This document shows positions 42,193-51,493 of a stretch of 64,000 nucleotides of DNA, piece after piece; the stretch's first letter is position 1, and every line of letters begins with the position of its first letter. Under the pieces are notes generated by a model, which was not told the origin of the DNA, did not search any database, and saw only the letters and a list, made by a program, of their open reading frames with translations. This DNA is from Bizionia paragorgiae (GTDB taxonomy: Bacteria > Bacteroidota > Bacteroidia > Flavobacteriales > Flavobacteriaceae), in NCBI RefSeq assembly GCF_900107625.1, contig NZ_FNQK01000008.1, positions 116,577 through 180,576 on the forward strand, written 5' to 3'. Both the position numbers and the translations under genes were made by a program.

Positions 42193-45100
42193 ATGACTAA
42201 AAAACATATTTTCTACAGCCTATTGGCCATCGGGTTTAGTATTCAGGTTTCTGCCCAGGAGTCTGCCGCCTATACTAACGACTTGGTCGATTACCAACGC
42301 GCCCTAACATTATATAATAACCAGCAATACTTAGCAGCCCAAGCTGTTTTTAATAGTATTCAAAAGGATACGGATGAGTTAAATATAAAATCCGACTGTG
42401 CTTTTTATATTGCCAATTGTGCTGTGCGACTAAATCAGCAGAATGCCGATAAATTAATCGAGGAGTTTGTTGAAGATTATCCTACGAGCACCAAGCGTAA
42501 CACGGCGTTTGTGGATGTAGCGGATTACTATTTTCAAAATGGGAAATATGCACATGCTCAAAAATGGTATGCTAAAGTTGATGAGAGAGCCTTAGGCAGA
42601 AACGATCGTGAAACCTACTACTTTAATAATGGTTATGCCTCGTTTACAACTAAAAATTATAAAGACGCTAAGAAGTATTTAAACAAAGTGCAAACGTCTC
42701 AAAAATATGGATCGCAAGCGAAGTACTATATTGGTTTTATGGCCTATGAGGGTGACGATTATAATGAAGCGAATGCGTACTTTGATCAAGTTAGCGATAA
42801 GGAAGAATACAAAGAAAAGCTATCGTATTATCAAGCCGATTTAAATTTTAAATTAGGGAAGTTTGAAAAAGCTATTGAATTGGCAAAAGCCCAATTAAAA
42901 TCAGGAGATCGCAATGAGGTTTCAGAATTGTCTAAAATTATTGGTGAGAGCTACTTTAATTTAGAACAATACGACGAAGCTATTCCGTATTTAAATGAAT
43001 ACAGAGGTAAAAAAGGAAAATGGAATAATACCGACTATTACCAACTCGGTTACGCGTACTACAAACAAAAGGAGTATGATAAAGCCATTTCAGAATTTAA
43101 TAAAATTGTGGGTGGTGATAATAGCGTTGCACAAAATGCCTACTACCATTTAGGGGAAAGTTATGTTAGCGTGGATAAAAAGCAGGAAGCTTTAAACGCT
43201 TTTCGCAATGCTTCACAAATGGATTATGATTTAAAAATTCAAGAGGATGCTTGGTTAAACTACGCGAAAATCAGTTACGAAATAGGTAACCCTTACCAAT
43301 CCGTACCCCAAGTATTAACTTCTTATTTAGAAGCGTATCCAAAATCTAAGTACACGACCGAAATCGAAACCTTATTAATCGATTCGTATATCACATCAAA
43401 AAACTACAAAGAAGCCTTAATCTTATTAAAAGGAAAAAACAGTTTTGAACATAAAGTGGCCTACCAGAAAGTAGCTTTTTATAGAGGATTAGAATTGTAT
43501 AATGAAAATAACTATCAGGAAGCACAAGGTTTATTTGAAGCTTCTTTAAGAGAGCAGCAAAACGAAATGTTTACGGCGAGAGCTACTTTTTGGAAAGCAG
43601 AAACCGAGTATAATCTTTCTAATTATGACAATGCTTTAATTGGGTTTAAACAATTTCAGCAGCAGCCATCAGCATCAACAACGGAAGAGTTTAAAAATTT
43701 AGATTATAACTTAGCCTATACCTATTTTAAATTGAAGAATTATCCGCAAGCGATAAACACCTTTAATCAATTTGTGAATTCAAAAAGTAAGGACAATGTG
43801 CGTTTAAACGATGCTTATTTAAGATTGGCGGATGCTTATTTCGTATCAAGCCAATATAATAAAGCAATTGCGACTTATGAAAAAGCAATCCAAGTAGGTA
43901 AAATAGAAGCGGATTACGCCTTTTTTCAACAAGCAATTAGTTACGGCTATATTGGTGAAGAGGATAAAAAAATCACAGAATTAGTACGATTTATTTCTAA
44001 ATATACAGATTCTAAACTACGAGATGACGCCATGTACGCGCTAGGTAATGCCTATGTGAAAAATAATCAAACAGACAAAGCATTGGCTATTTACGACCGA
44101 CTAATTGCCGATTATAAAACGAGCACGTTTGTGTCTAAAGCCTTATTGCGTCAAGGTTTAGTCTATTATAATGGAAATAATAATCAGCAAGCCTTAACAA
44201 AGTTTAAAAAGGTGGCTGGGTCATTCCCTAATTCGCCAGAAGCGAATCAAGCAGTATCTACAGCGCGTTTAATTTACATCGATTTAGGTCAGGTAAATGA
44301 ATATGCCGCGTGGGTACAAACCTTAGATTATGTAGAGGTTACCGATGCCGATTTAGATAATGCAACTTACGAAGCCGCCGAAAAGCAGTTCTTAGATAAC
44401 AATATTAATAATGCGATTAAGCAGTTTAATGTGTATATCAACCAATTTCCGCAAGGACTTCACGCTAAACAAGCACATTTTTATTTAGCGCAATTGTACT
44501 TTAAGAAGGATCTAAAAGAAACGGCAAAGCCGCATTTTGAGTATGTGGTTAACAGCTCTCAAAGTGAATTCACAGAGGAAGCCTTACTGCGTTTGTCTCA
44601 GATCATTTTGGAGACTAAAAAATGGAGTGAAGCGATCCCTGTTTTGCAACGATTGGATGTAGAAGCTAATTTCCCTCAGAACAGCTTGTTTGCCCAGTCT
44701 AATTTAATGCAAGCAAATTATCAGCTTAAAAAGTACAACGAGGCTGTAAATTATGCAGAAAAAGTACTGAGTAATACCAATCTTGATAATAAAGTAAAGA
44801 GTGATGCACAGGTTATTATTGCACGCTCGGCAATGCAAACAGGAAATGAAACCAAAGCAAAAGAGGCCTACGAGAAAGTAGAGCTTACAGCGACAGGGGA
44901 AACTGCTGCAGAAGCTCTATACTACAATGCGTATTTTAAAAATAAAGCAGGAAAGCATGAAGCGAGTAATGTGGTTATTCAGCGCTTAGCAAAAGACTAT
45001 TCTGGCTACAAATACTACGGAGCAAAAGGCTTAGTGATTATGGCTAAAAACTTTAATGCTTTAGGCGATGCCTTTCAAGCGACTTACATCTTGGAAAGTG

Positions 45101-45213
45101 TGATTAAAAATTTCGCCGACTACAAGGAGGTTGTTGCCGAAGCACAAGAGGAATTAAGCAAAATTAAAACAGAGCAAGCGAAAACAAATGCTTCCGTTCA
45201 GCCTGAAGATTAA
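42193..45213 (+). CDS. Large periplasmic TPR protein
   Basis: 1006 residues; Sec signal peptide (1-21, ending QVSAQ) then TPR repeats along nearly the whole length, most with the pattern Y-x-x-[AG]-x-x-x-[FY]-x-x-[AI] (e.g. FKLGKFEKAIELAK, YKQKEYDKAISEFNKIV, FVSSQYNKAIATYEKAI). The C-terminus ends in a charged EQAKTNASVQPED. It is periplasmic, perhaps outer-membrane associated. A beta-barrel gene follows after 56 bases (to its likely start), and I infer the two proteins act together. Its size and placement recall TPR partners of Bacteroidota secretion or envelope-assembly machines, but I cannot identify which. Confidence 0.85.
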   Translation: MTKKHIFYSLLAIGFSIQVSAQESAAYTNDLVDYQRALTLYNNQQYLAAQAVFNSIQKDTDELNIKSDCAFYIANCAVRLNQQNADKLIEEFVEDYPTSTKRNTAFVDVADYYFQNGKYAHAQKWYAKVDERALGRNDRETYYFNNGYASFTTKNYKDAKKYLNKVQTSQKYGSQAKYYIGFMAYEGDDYNEANAYFDQVSDKEEYKEKLSYYQADLNFKLGKFEKAIELAKAQLKSGDRNEVSELSKIIGESYFNLEQYDEAIPYLNEYRGKKGKWNNTDYYQLGYAYYKQKEYDKAISEFNKIVGGDNSVAQNAYYHLGESYVSVDKKQEALNAFRNASQMDYDLKIQEDAWLNYAKISYEIGNPYQSVPQVLTSYLEAYPKSKYTTEIETLLIDSYITSKNYKEALILLKGKNSFEHKVAYQKVAFYRGLELYNENNYQEAQGLFEASLREQQNEMFTARATFWKAETEYNLSNYDNALIGFKQFQQQPSASTTEEFKNLDYNLAYTYFKLKNYPQAINTFNQFVNSKSKDNVRLNDAYLRLADAYFVSSQYNKAIATYEKAIQVGKIEADYAFFQQAISYGYIGEEDKKITELVRFISKYTDSKLRDDAMYALGNAYVKNNQTDKALAIYDRLIADYKTSTFVSKALLRQGLVYYNGNNNQQALTKFKKVAGSFPNSPEANQAVSTARLIYIDLGQVNEYAAWVQTLDYVEVTDADLDNATYEAAEKQFLDNNINNAIKQFNVYINQFPQGLHAKQAHFYLAQLYFKKDLKETAKPHFEYVVNSSQSEFTEEALLRLSQIILETKKWSEAIPVLQRLDVEANFPQNSLFAQSNLMQANYQLKKYNEAVNYAEKVLSNTNLDNKVKSDAQVIIARSAMQTGNETKAKEAYEKVELTATGETAAEALYYNAYFKNKAGKHEASNVVIQRLAKDYSGYKYYGAKGLVIMAKNFNALGDAFQATYILESVIKNFADYKEVVAEAQEELSKIKTEQAKTNASVQPED

Positions 45214-45269
45214 AAAAAACAGCTGACGTGTTAACTCAATTATCATCACAAAAAAATAAACACAATTAT

Positions 45270-47003
45270 ATGTTTAGTAAAAAACAGCAAATTTTAAGCA
45301 TCGCGTTATCCTTAATGGCAACGCTTGCATTTGCACAAGAACGCGAACAAGATACGTTGCGCCCTGGCGTAATTAACGTTGTAAAACCATATACTCCAAC
45401 AATTTCTGATGCTTTTAAAGTAAAAGAATCACCCGTTTTGGATGACGACGAGACGACCTCAAAAAAAGAAATAGAATACAATATATTTTCTTTTCCAGTG
45501 GCGTCTACCTTTACACCGGCTAAAGGTAAAGCAGCAGTGGTTGACAAGGCAAAGCGTGTAAAATTATTTAATAATTATGCGACCTTAGGAGCAGGGTCCT
45601 ATACCACGTTGCTAGGTGAAGTGTATTTAAACCATGAGCTAAGTCGCGATGAAAATATTAGCGCTTATGTGGGGCACCATTCTTCTGGTGGTGGTATCGA
45701 AGATGTGTTGTTAGATGATAATTTTATGGATTCTAAACTGCGTCTAAACTATGCCAATAGAGGACGTGATTTTAACTGGAACGTTGGCGGAGGGTTTCAA
45801 TTTCAAAATTATAACTGGTACGGTATTCAGCAAGATTTATACACGCAAACAACTGCCGATTCTTTAGACGTTTCCCATAATTATACGAACGCTCATATTA
45901 CAGGAGATATCCGTTTTGAAGATTCTTATGTTGATGATGTTTCTGTGCTTTTTAGACGCTTTGGAGATGATCGAGGGTCGGGTGAAAACCGTTTAACAGC
46001 AAAAATAGGAGGCGCATTCCCAGTAGCTGATGAACTCATTTCAACCGTAATTAATTTTGATTATTTAAGCGGAAGCTTTGAGCGAAACTACTATACCGAT
46101 ACTTCTATTGATTACAGTAATTTTTTAGTGGGACTTACACCAACCTTTCAGTTAAAACAAGATGATTTAACTGTGGATATTGGAGTAACGGCAACACTGT
46201 TAAATAATACTGAAGCTAGTGAAAGTAAATTCTATATTTACCCAAATATAGAAGCCTCTTACCGTGTTGTTGATGATGTTGTAATTGCTTTTGGAGGAAT
46301 TAAAGGGGGATTGGTTCAGAACTCATACTATGAGTATGCTAACCTGAATCCGTTTGTATCTCCAACACTTTTTATTGCACCAACAGATAAGCAATATGAT
46401 GCTTTTTTAGGGGTGAAAGGGATGCTTACAAACACAATGAGCTATGTGGTAAGTGGTAGTTATAAAGCTGAAAGAAACAAGGGTCTAATCGTTAATAATG
46501 ACCTTACAGCATCGCAAGAAGATTATACTTATGGTAACTCTTTTGGTGTAGTGTACGACAATGTGAATACGTTTGGCTTTACTGGTGAATTGAATGTCGA
46601 TTTAAATCGCAATTTCACCATGGGACTTAAAGGAGAGTATTTTGCTTATAATACCGATAATGAAGCGGAAGCGTGGAATTTACCGGAAATTAAAGTGTCG
46701 ATTTTAACCGATTATCAAATCACGGAGCAGTGGTTTGCAGGAGCTAATATGTTTTTTGTTGGCGAACGTAAAGATATGTTTAGTGTGCCTAACTTTACAG
46801 ATGCTAGTTTATCGGTATCTCAAGTAGTAGATTTAGAGAGTTATTTTGATTTAAACGCACACGTTGGATATCATGTAAACGATCGTTTATCGGTGTTTGC
46901 AAAAGGTAATAATCTGGTGGGGGGCGCTTATGAGAAATGGCAAAACACACCGGTTCAAGGACTGCAAGTATTGGCAGGAGCGACTTATAAATTTGATTTT
47001 TAA
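45270..47003 (+). CDS. Outer-membrane beta-barrel protein (TonB-dependent-receptor-like barrel, no plug)
   Basis: I place the start at 45270, giving 577 residues and a clean signal peptide (MFSKKQQILSIALSLMATLAFAQ, cleavage after FAQ); an in-frame TTG-type start 42 bases upstream adds a non-signal prefix. The mature N-terminus REREQDTLRPGVINVVKPYTPTISDAFK has a conserved proline-rich stretch, followed by amphipathic beta-strands to the C-terminal aromatic strand (LAGATYKFDF). There is no plug or TonB box. Strand content and turn pattern fit TBDR-like barrels, so an outer-membrane protein. The likely partner is the TPR protein upstream. Terminator follows at 47029. Confidence 0.82.
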   Translation: MFSKKQQILSIALSLMATLAFAQEREQDTLRPGVINVVKPYTPTISDAFKVKESPVLDDDETTSKKEIEYNIFSFPVASTFTPAKGKAAVVDKAKRVKLFNNYATLGAGSYTTLLGEVYLNHELSRDENISAYVGHHSSGGGIEDVLLDDNFMDSKLRLNYANRGRDFNWNVGGGFQFQNYNWYGIQQDLYTQTTADSLDVSHNYTNAHITGDIRFEDSYVDDVSVLFRRFGDDRGSGENRLTAKIGGAFPVADELISTVINFDYLSGSFERNYYTDTSIDYSNFLVGLTPTFQLKQDDLTVDIGVTATLLNNTEASESKFYIYPNIEASYRVVDDVVIAFGGIKGGLVQNSYYEYANLNPFVSPTLFIAPTDKQYDAFLGVKGMLTNTMSYVVSGSYKAERNKGLIVNNDLTASQEDYTYGNSFGVVYDNVNTFGFTGELNVDLNRNFTMGLKGEYFAYNTDNEAEAWNLPEIKVSILTDYQITEQWFAGANMFFVGERKDMFSVPNFTDASLSVSQVVDLESYFDLNAHVGYHVNDRLSVFAKGNNLVGGAYEKWQNTPVQGLQVLAGATYKFDF

Positions 47004-47028
47004 TGACTTTCTACAATCTTACATAAAT

Positions 47029-47057
47029 AAAAAAAGCCTCGATATGAGGCTTTTTTT
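47029..47057 (+). terminator. Intrinsic terminator
   Basis: gcctc/gaggc with A and T runs makes a 12-bp stem (47029-47040 with 47046-47057), a five-base loop, and a T-tail. It ends the TPR/barrel unit. Confidence 0.85.
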
Positions 47058-47112
47058 ATGCGTATATTTACCTGAATTATTATATTTTATATCATAAAAT
47101 AGTCCGTTATCC

Positions 47113-48735
47113 ATGAAAAACTATCTCTTTCTTATTGCCCTTTTCGCACTTTCATCTTGTCAGAAAAATAAAATAGAAGTCGATTCTATAGTACTAAACG
47201 CCAAAGTCTATACGGTTAATGATACCTTCGATTCTCAAGAGGCTTTTGCGGTTACGGATGGTAAGTTTGTAGCTGTGGGATCTACAGAAGCGATTACATC
47301 CAAGTATACTTCTAAAGCGATTATTGATGCTAACCACCAAACGATAGTGCCTGGTTTTATCGATGCGCATTGTCATTTTTACGGCTTAGGTATGAATTTG
47401 CAAACTGTAAATTTGGTGGGTACCAAAAGTTTTGCTGAGGTTCTAGAGCGTGTTAAAGGGTTTCAAAAGGAAAATAATGTGCAATATATATCTGGTCGCG
47501 GATGGGATCAAAACGATTGGAACGTCAAAGAGTACCCCACTAAAAAAGAGTTGGATAGCTTGTTTCCAAACACACCAGTTGCGTTAACACGTATCGACGG
47601 TCATGCCATGTTGTGTAATCAAGTAGCCTTGGATTTAGCAGGTATAACAGTAGATACACCCGCAAATGGCGGAGAGATTTTAATAACGGATGGAGCGCTT
47701 ACCGGTGTGTTAATCGATAACCCCATGGAAAAGGTATATGCTACCTTTCCAAAACCTACCAAACAAAAACAAATTGAAGCGCTATTGGATGCGCAAAAAT
47801 ATTGCACAGACTTAGGGCTAACCACTGTTTCTGATGCTGGTTTAGATCGTTCGGTTATTGAACTAATAGATAGTTTACAGCAAGCGGGAGAGTTACAAAT
47901 GCGTGTGTATGCTATGGTGAGTAATACCAAAAGCAACTTGGACTATTACCTAAATAAAGGGGTTGTTAAAACATCGCGACTACAGGTGCGGTCAGTAAAA
48001 GTATATGCCGATGGCGCATTGGGATCTCGTGGGGCGACCTTAAAACAACCGTATAGCGACCAGCATAATCATTATGGTAATATGGTGATAGGTACTTCAG
48101 AATTTGAAGCATTAGCAAAGAAAATTGAGGCAGCAGACTATCAGATGAACACGCATGCGATTGGAGACTCTGCAAATCGGTTTGTATTGAATACCTATAA
48201 TAAAACGCTGAAAAATTCATCTAATAAACGATGGCGAGTAGAGCATGCGCAAATTATTACGGATAATGATTTTGAATACTTTAAAAATGAGAATATCATC
48301 CCTTCGGTGCAACCTACTCATGCGACAAGCGATATGTATTGGGCCGAAGATCGCTTAGGACCCGATCGTATTCGCGGAGCTTATGCCTTTAAAGACTTGC
48401 TAGATGCTAGCGGGAAAATAGCACTGGGAACAGACTTTCCTATAGAGCAGGTAAATCCCTTATTAACTTTTTATGCGGCAGTGGCTAGAAAGGATACGGA
48501 TAATTTTCCTGAAAATGGTTTTCAAATGGAAAATGCATTATCGCGAGAAGAAACCTTAAAAGGGATGACCATTTGGGCTGCCTATGCTAATTTTGAGGAA
48601 CTTGAAAAAGGGAGCATTGAAGTCGGAAAGTTGGCAGATTTTGTTATCTTAGATAGCGATATAATGACCATTCCCGAACAGCGAATACCATGGGTTAAAG
48701 TTGTAAAAACGTTTATTAACGGAATAAAACAGTAA
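47113..48735 (+). CDS. Amidohydrolase family lipoprotein (YtcJ-like)
   Basis: 540 residues with a lipoprotein signal (Cys16 in LFALSSCQ). Amidohydro_3-type metal-dependent hydrolase: H86/H88 in GFIDAHCHFYGLG, ISGRGWDQNDWNV, KVYADGALGSRGA, NTHAIGDSANR, and ALGTDFPIEQVNPLLTF near the end. Such enzymes hydrolyse amide or C-N bonds of exocyclic substrates; substrate is unknown. Anchored in the outer or inner membrane by the lipid. The gene starts 109 bases after the barrel gene and is followed by a DUF2059-like protein gene 38 bases on. Confidence 0.88.
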   Translation: MKNYLFLIALFALSSCQKNKIEVDSIVLNAKVYTVNDTFDSQEAFAVTDGKFVAVGSTEAITSKYTSKAIIDANHQTIVPGFIDAHCHFYGLGMNLQTVNLVGTKSFAEVLERVKGFQKENNVQYISGRGWDQNDWNVKEYPTKKELDSLFPNTPVALTRIDGHAMLCNQVALDLAGITVDTPANGGEILITDGALTGVLIDNPMEKVYATFPKPTKQKQIEALLDAQKYCTDLGLTTVSDAGLDRSVIELIDSLQQAGELQMRVYAMVSNTKSNLDYYLNKGVVKTSRLQVRSVKVYADGALGSRGATLKQPYSDQHNHYGNMVIGTSEFEALAKKIEAADYQMNTHAIGDSANRFVLNTYNKTLKNSSNKRWRVEHAQIITDNDFEYFKNENIIPSVQPTHATSDMYWAEDRLGPDRIRGAYAFKDLLDASGKIALGTDFPIEQVNPLLTFYAAVARKDTDNFPENGFQMENALSREETLKGMTIWAAYANFEELEKGSIEVGKLADFVILDSDIMTIPEQRIPWVKVVKTFINGIKQ

Positions 48736-48773
48736 TGCCTTGCATTATCATGCCAATAAAATAAAAAATAGTT

Positions 48774-49301
48774 ATGAAAATAGTATATGCCCTAATGTTG
48801 AGTCTTGCCTTAATAACTTCAGTTCACGCTCAGGATGATGACTATGTTATTGCGGTTAAAGAGTGTATAGTAAGTAACGGTACTATGGCATATTACGACA
48901 CTGTTTTGGAGGCTATGGTTGAAGATATTAAAACCGAGTTTTCCTCTCATACCATTCCCGATAATGTTTGGGAAAGTGTGGCTAGAGAAAAAGAGTTTGC
49001 GAAAAACGGATTGGCAATAATGTTGTCTCAAGCTTATAAAACGTATTTTACTCTTGAAGATATAGAGCAAATGAATGGCTTGTATACTTCTAAAGCCGGA
49101 AGAAATATGCTGCAAAAAAAAACATTGTCTAAAGAGGAGGTCAAAACCTTAGATGCTTTTTATAATAGTGCGGTAGGTCAGAAAATCCAAGCGACTCAAA
49201 GTGACATGAGTGCATCATTACGCCGATTAGCAAAAATATGGATCAACAATACATCTAATAAAATGGTTACGTTACTTTCAGAGCAAGGGTACTCGCTTTA
49301 A
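48774..49301 (+). CDS. DUF2059-like periplasmic protein
   Basis: 175 residues with a Sec signal peptide (1-19, ending SVHAQ). The TLEDIEQMNGLYTSKAGRNML and LDAFYNSAVGQKI segments are the DUF2059 hallmark: a helical pattern with F/Y-x-S-x-x-G repeated twice. Function unknown; all-alpha. It follows the amidohydrolase gene by 38 bases and may be co-transcribed. It is unusual in having an acidic N-terminal stretch DDDYVIAVKECIV. Confidence 0.8.
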   Translation: MKIVYALMLSLALITSVHAQDDDYVIAVKECIVSNGTMAYYDTVLEAMVEDIKTEFSSHTIPDNVWESVAREKEFAKNGLAIMLSQAYKTYFTLEDIEQMNGLYTSKAGRNMLQKKTLSKEEVKTLDAFYNSAVGQKIQATQSDMSASLRRLAKIWINNTSNKMVTLLSEQGYSL

Positions 49302-49311
49302 AAAGCCGGTT

Positions 49312-50010
49312 TTAAATCCATAATTTCGCTAAATAATCAAAGTGCTCACCTTCGAAAACCATTTCACAGTGTAATCCAGAGGATGCTGCTGCTATATGTA
49401 GCGATTGGAAATCGAGATACAGCCATTTTAAAGGGACTTCGTCTTCATCTTTATAACTTAAATAATAATCGACTTCCCCGTGATAGCCGTTATGTAAATC
49501 TTGCCAGAAACCGCCATCTTCATCTTCAAACATATAAGTAATATCACTAGAATCGATTAGAATCTGTCCGCCAGGATTTAGGAGGCTTTTTAAATGTTTT
49601 AGGTAGCTAGGGATATTTTGAAACGTTTGAAAAATTCCAGTACCGTTCATTAATAATAAAATAGTATCGAAAGTTTCTGTCTCCTCTAACAAAGCTAAAT
49701 GTTCAACCTGTTCAACCCCTCGCAATTGGCATACACGAACGGCTCCTTTAGAGGTGTCTATAGCCTTGACTTTAAAACCTTGGTTTTGTAAATATAAACT
49801 ATGACTCCCAGCACCAGCGCCAACATCTAAAATGCGGCCTTTAGCCAAGCTTAAGGCTTTTTGTTCAATAGGAGGCATGTCTTCATAACTGCGAAATAAA
49901 TAGGGCAGGGGTAACGTGTCTTCTTCAGAAATACTTGTAGCGGTAATAATATCTTCAGTGTAATTATTATTCTGATAATCTAATAAAGCGTTGCCAAAAA
50001 GGTCTTTCAT
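49312..50010 (-). CDS. Class I SAM-dependent methyltransferase
   Basis: 232 residues with the SAM-binding glycine motif ILDVGAGAGSHSLYLQNQG and acidic residue D in VKAIDTSKGAV. The substrate is unknown; the shape (ILLLMNGTGIFQTFQNI, the post-II region) suggests small-molecule methyltransferases of the UbiE/type 11 kind. Ends 10 bases after the convergent DUF2059 gene. Divergent from the YkgJ gene with only 57 bases between the two starts. Confidence 0.85.
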   Translation of the reverse strand: MKDLFGNALLDYQNNNYTEDIITATSISEEDTLPLPYLFRSYEDMPPIEQKALSLAKGRILDVGAGAGSHSLYLQNQGFKVKAIDTSKGAVRVCQLRGVEQVEHLALLEETETFDTILLLMNGTGIFQTFQNIPSYLKHLKSLLNPGGQILIDSSDITYMFEDEDGGFWQDLHNGYHGEVDYYLSYKDEDEVPLKWLYLDFQSLHIAAASSGLHCEMVFEGEHFDYLAKLWI

Positions 50011-50055
50011 TTTAAAAATGTGTTTTATTTCCGTGAAAATCGGAGATCTCTTTTA

Positions 50056-50063
50056 TACTTTTG
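50056..50063 (+). promoter_or_regulatory. -7 box directly before the YkgJ gene start
   Basis: tacttttg matches TAnnTTTG and lies 5 bases before the ATG at 50068, so the transcript would start at or next to the start codon. See the finding on a leaderless mRNA. Confidence 0.55.
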
Positions 50064-50067
50064 TACT

Positions 50068-50562
50068 ATGCAAGACGAAATAAATAATCTGCCAAAGTTG
50101 GCCAAAGATAAGCATAAGGAAAACAAAACGTTTTTTACAAAGCTAAAAAAAAAGCCGCCTAAACAATTGGACTATATTATGCAGGAACTCCACGAGAAAG
50201 AGTTTGAGCGTACCGATTGTTTAACCTGTGCTAACTGCTGTAAAACTACAGGTCCTTTGTTTACCGATAAAGATGTGGATAGAATTGCTAAGCATTTTAA
50301 AATGAAAACCCAGCAGTTTATAGAACAATTTTTACGTGTCGATGAAGATAATGATTACGTGCTTCAGTCGGTGCCTTGTACATTTTTGGGTGCTGATAAT
50401 TATTGCTCTATCTATGAGGTGCGTCCAAAAGCTTGTCGCGAATTTCCACATACCGATCGCAAAAAGTTTCAGCAAATCTCTAATATTACCCTTAAAAATG
50501 TAGCGATTTGTCCCGCAGCTTATAATATTGTAGAAGCCATGAAGGAACGGATTAAGTTGTAA
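50068..50562 (+). CDS. YkgJ-family cysteine-cluster protein
   Basis: 164 residues from the ATG at 50068; an upstream ATG at 50020 would place the promoter box inside the gene. Cysteines C51-x2-C54-x2-C57-C58 (CLTCANCC) with later VPCTF, YCSIY and KACREF form the YkgJ-type (Fe-S or Zn) cluster signature CxxCxxCC...C...C...C. Cytoplasmic. The family is poorly characterised and is sometimes linked to metal binding. No neighbour clearly shares its function; it is divergent from the methyltransferase gene. Confidence 0.88.
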   Translation: MQDEINNLPKLAKDKHKENKTFFTKLKKKPPKQLDYIMQELHEKEFERTDCLTCANCCKTTGPLFTDKDVDRIAKHFKMKTQQFIEQFLRVDEDNDYVLQSVPCTFLGADNYCSIYEVRPKACREFPHTDRKKFQQISNITLKNVAICPAAYNIVEAMKERIKL

Positions 50563-50651
50563 AAGCTAGATAAAGTTAGGGTGTGATTAATTGCTGAGTG
50601 ATATTTTATTCAGAAAATCATTATATTTATTGAATAACCAACAAACTACCC

Positions 50652-51482
50652 ATGAAAAAATCACTCATCCTATTACTTATTGTTTTTCTTTCGTCATCGA
50701 CTATAAAAGCCGACAATTGGCTTAGCTCTTTTGAAGATGCTAAAAAAATGGCTTTAGCAACTAATAAACTTGTTTTAGTTGATTTTTGGGCATCCTGGTG
50801 CGGACCCTGTAAGCGTATGGATTCAGAATCTTGGAATCAAGAGGATGTCAGATCCTTAATGAGTAATTACATTCCTGTAAAAATAGATTTGGATAATAAT
50901 AAAAGTTTAGCAGCAAAATACGGTGTTAGAGGCATTCCTTATATTTTTATAATGGATGGGAATGGCAAGGTGATCCATCAACAAATGGGCTATAAACGGA
51001 AGAGTGAAGTGGTCGACTTGTTAAACAAATATGCTCTAAATACGTCGTTTTTAACCCGAGATCTTATCAACTACCACACTAAAGAAAATTTTGCTAATAC
51101 ATATAGATTAGCAAATAAATATCAAGATTACGCCATGTTTTTGGAACCCCATTTACGAACCGAATTTTTGGAAGTTTCAGATACTTATTTTAAAGAAGCT
51201 GAGCAAGGATTAAAGAAGAGTAAGTTAAAAAGCAAACAGGCGTTTAAACAGAAAATTGAATTACACGACATTCAAAAAAATCTGCTCTTAGATCGTTCCA
51301 AAAAAGCTTTAAAACAACTTGAAAAAATAGCTGATGAAGGTGTTGTGGAAACGAATAAGAAATTCTATAATCTACTAAAGTATATTGCGCAAAAAGATAA
51401 TGATAATAGTGAGGAAGCTACAGCATTGGGTAAAGAGCTATCTGCAAATGATTTAAAAAAAGCCGAAATATTCTTTAAATAA
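50652..51482 (+). CDS. Periplasmic thioredoxin-fold protein
   Basis: 276 residues: signal peptide (1-20, ending TIKA), then a thioredoxin domain (about 22-130) with redox motif W-C50-G-P-C53 in FWASWCGPCKRM and the cis-Pro region RGIPYIFIM. A C-terminal helical extension (about 150-276), rich in Lys and Asn, has no recognisable fold and may be TPR-like. Likely a thiol-disulfide exchange protein or reductase in the periplasm. The sterol-desaturase-type gene follows after 11 bases, so the pair is probably an operon. Confidence 0.85.
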   Translation: MKKSLILLLIVFLSSSTIKADNWLSSFEDAKKMALATNKLVLVDFWASWCGPCKRMDSESWNQEDVRSLMSNYIPVKIDLDNNKSLAAKYGVRGIPYIFIMDGNGKVIHQQMGYKRKSEVVDLLNKYALNTSFLTRDLINYHTKENFANTYRLANKYQDYAMFLEPHLRTEFLEVSDTYFKEAEQGLKKSKLKSKQAFKQKIELHDIQKNLLLDRSKKALKQLEKIADEGVVETNKKFYNLLKYIAQKDNDNSEEATALGKELSANDLKKAEIFFK

Positions 51483-51493
51483 TAAATCGTATT

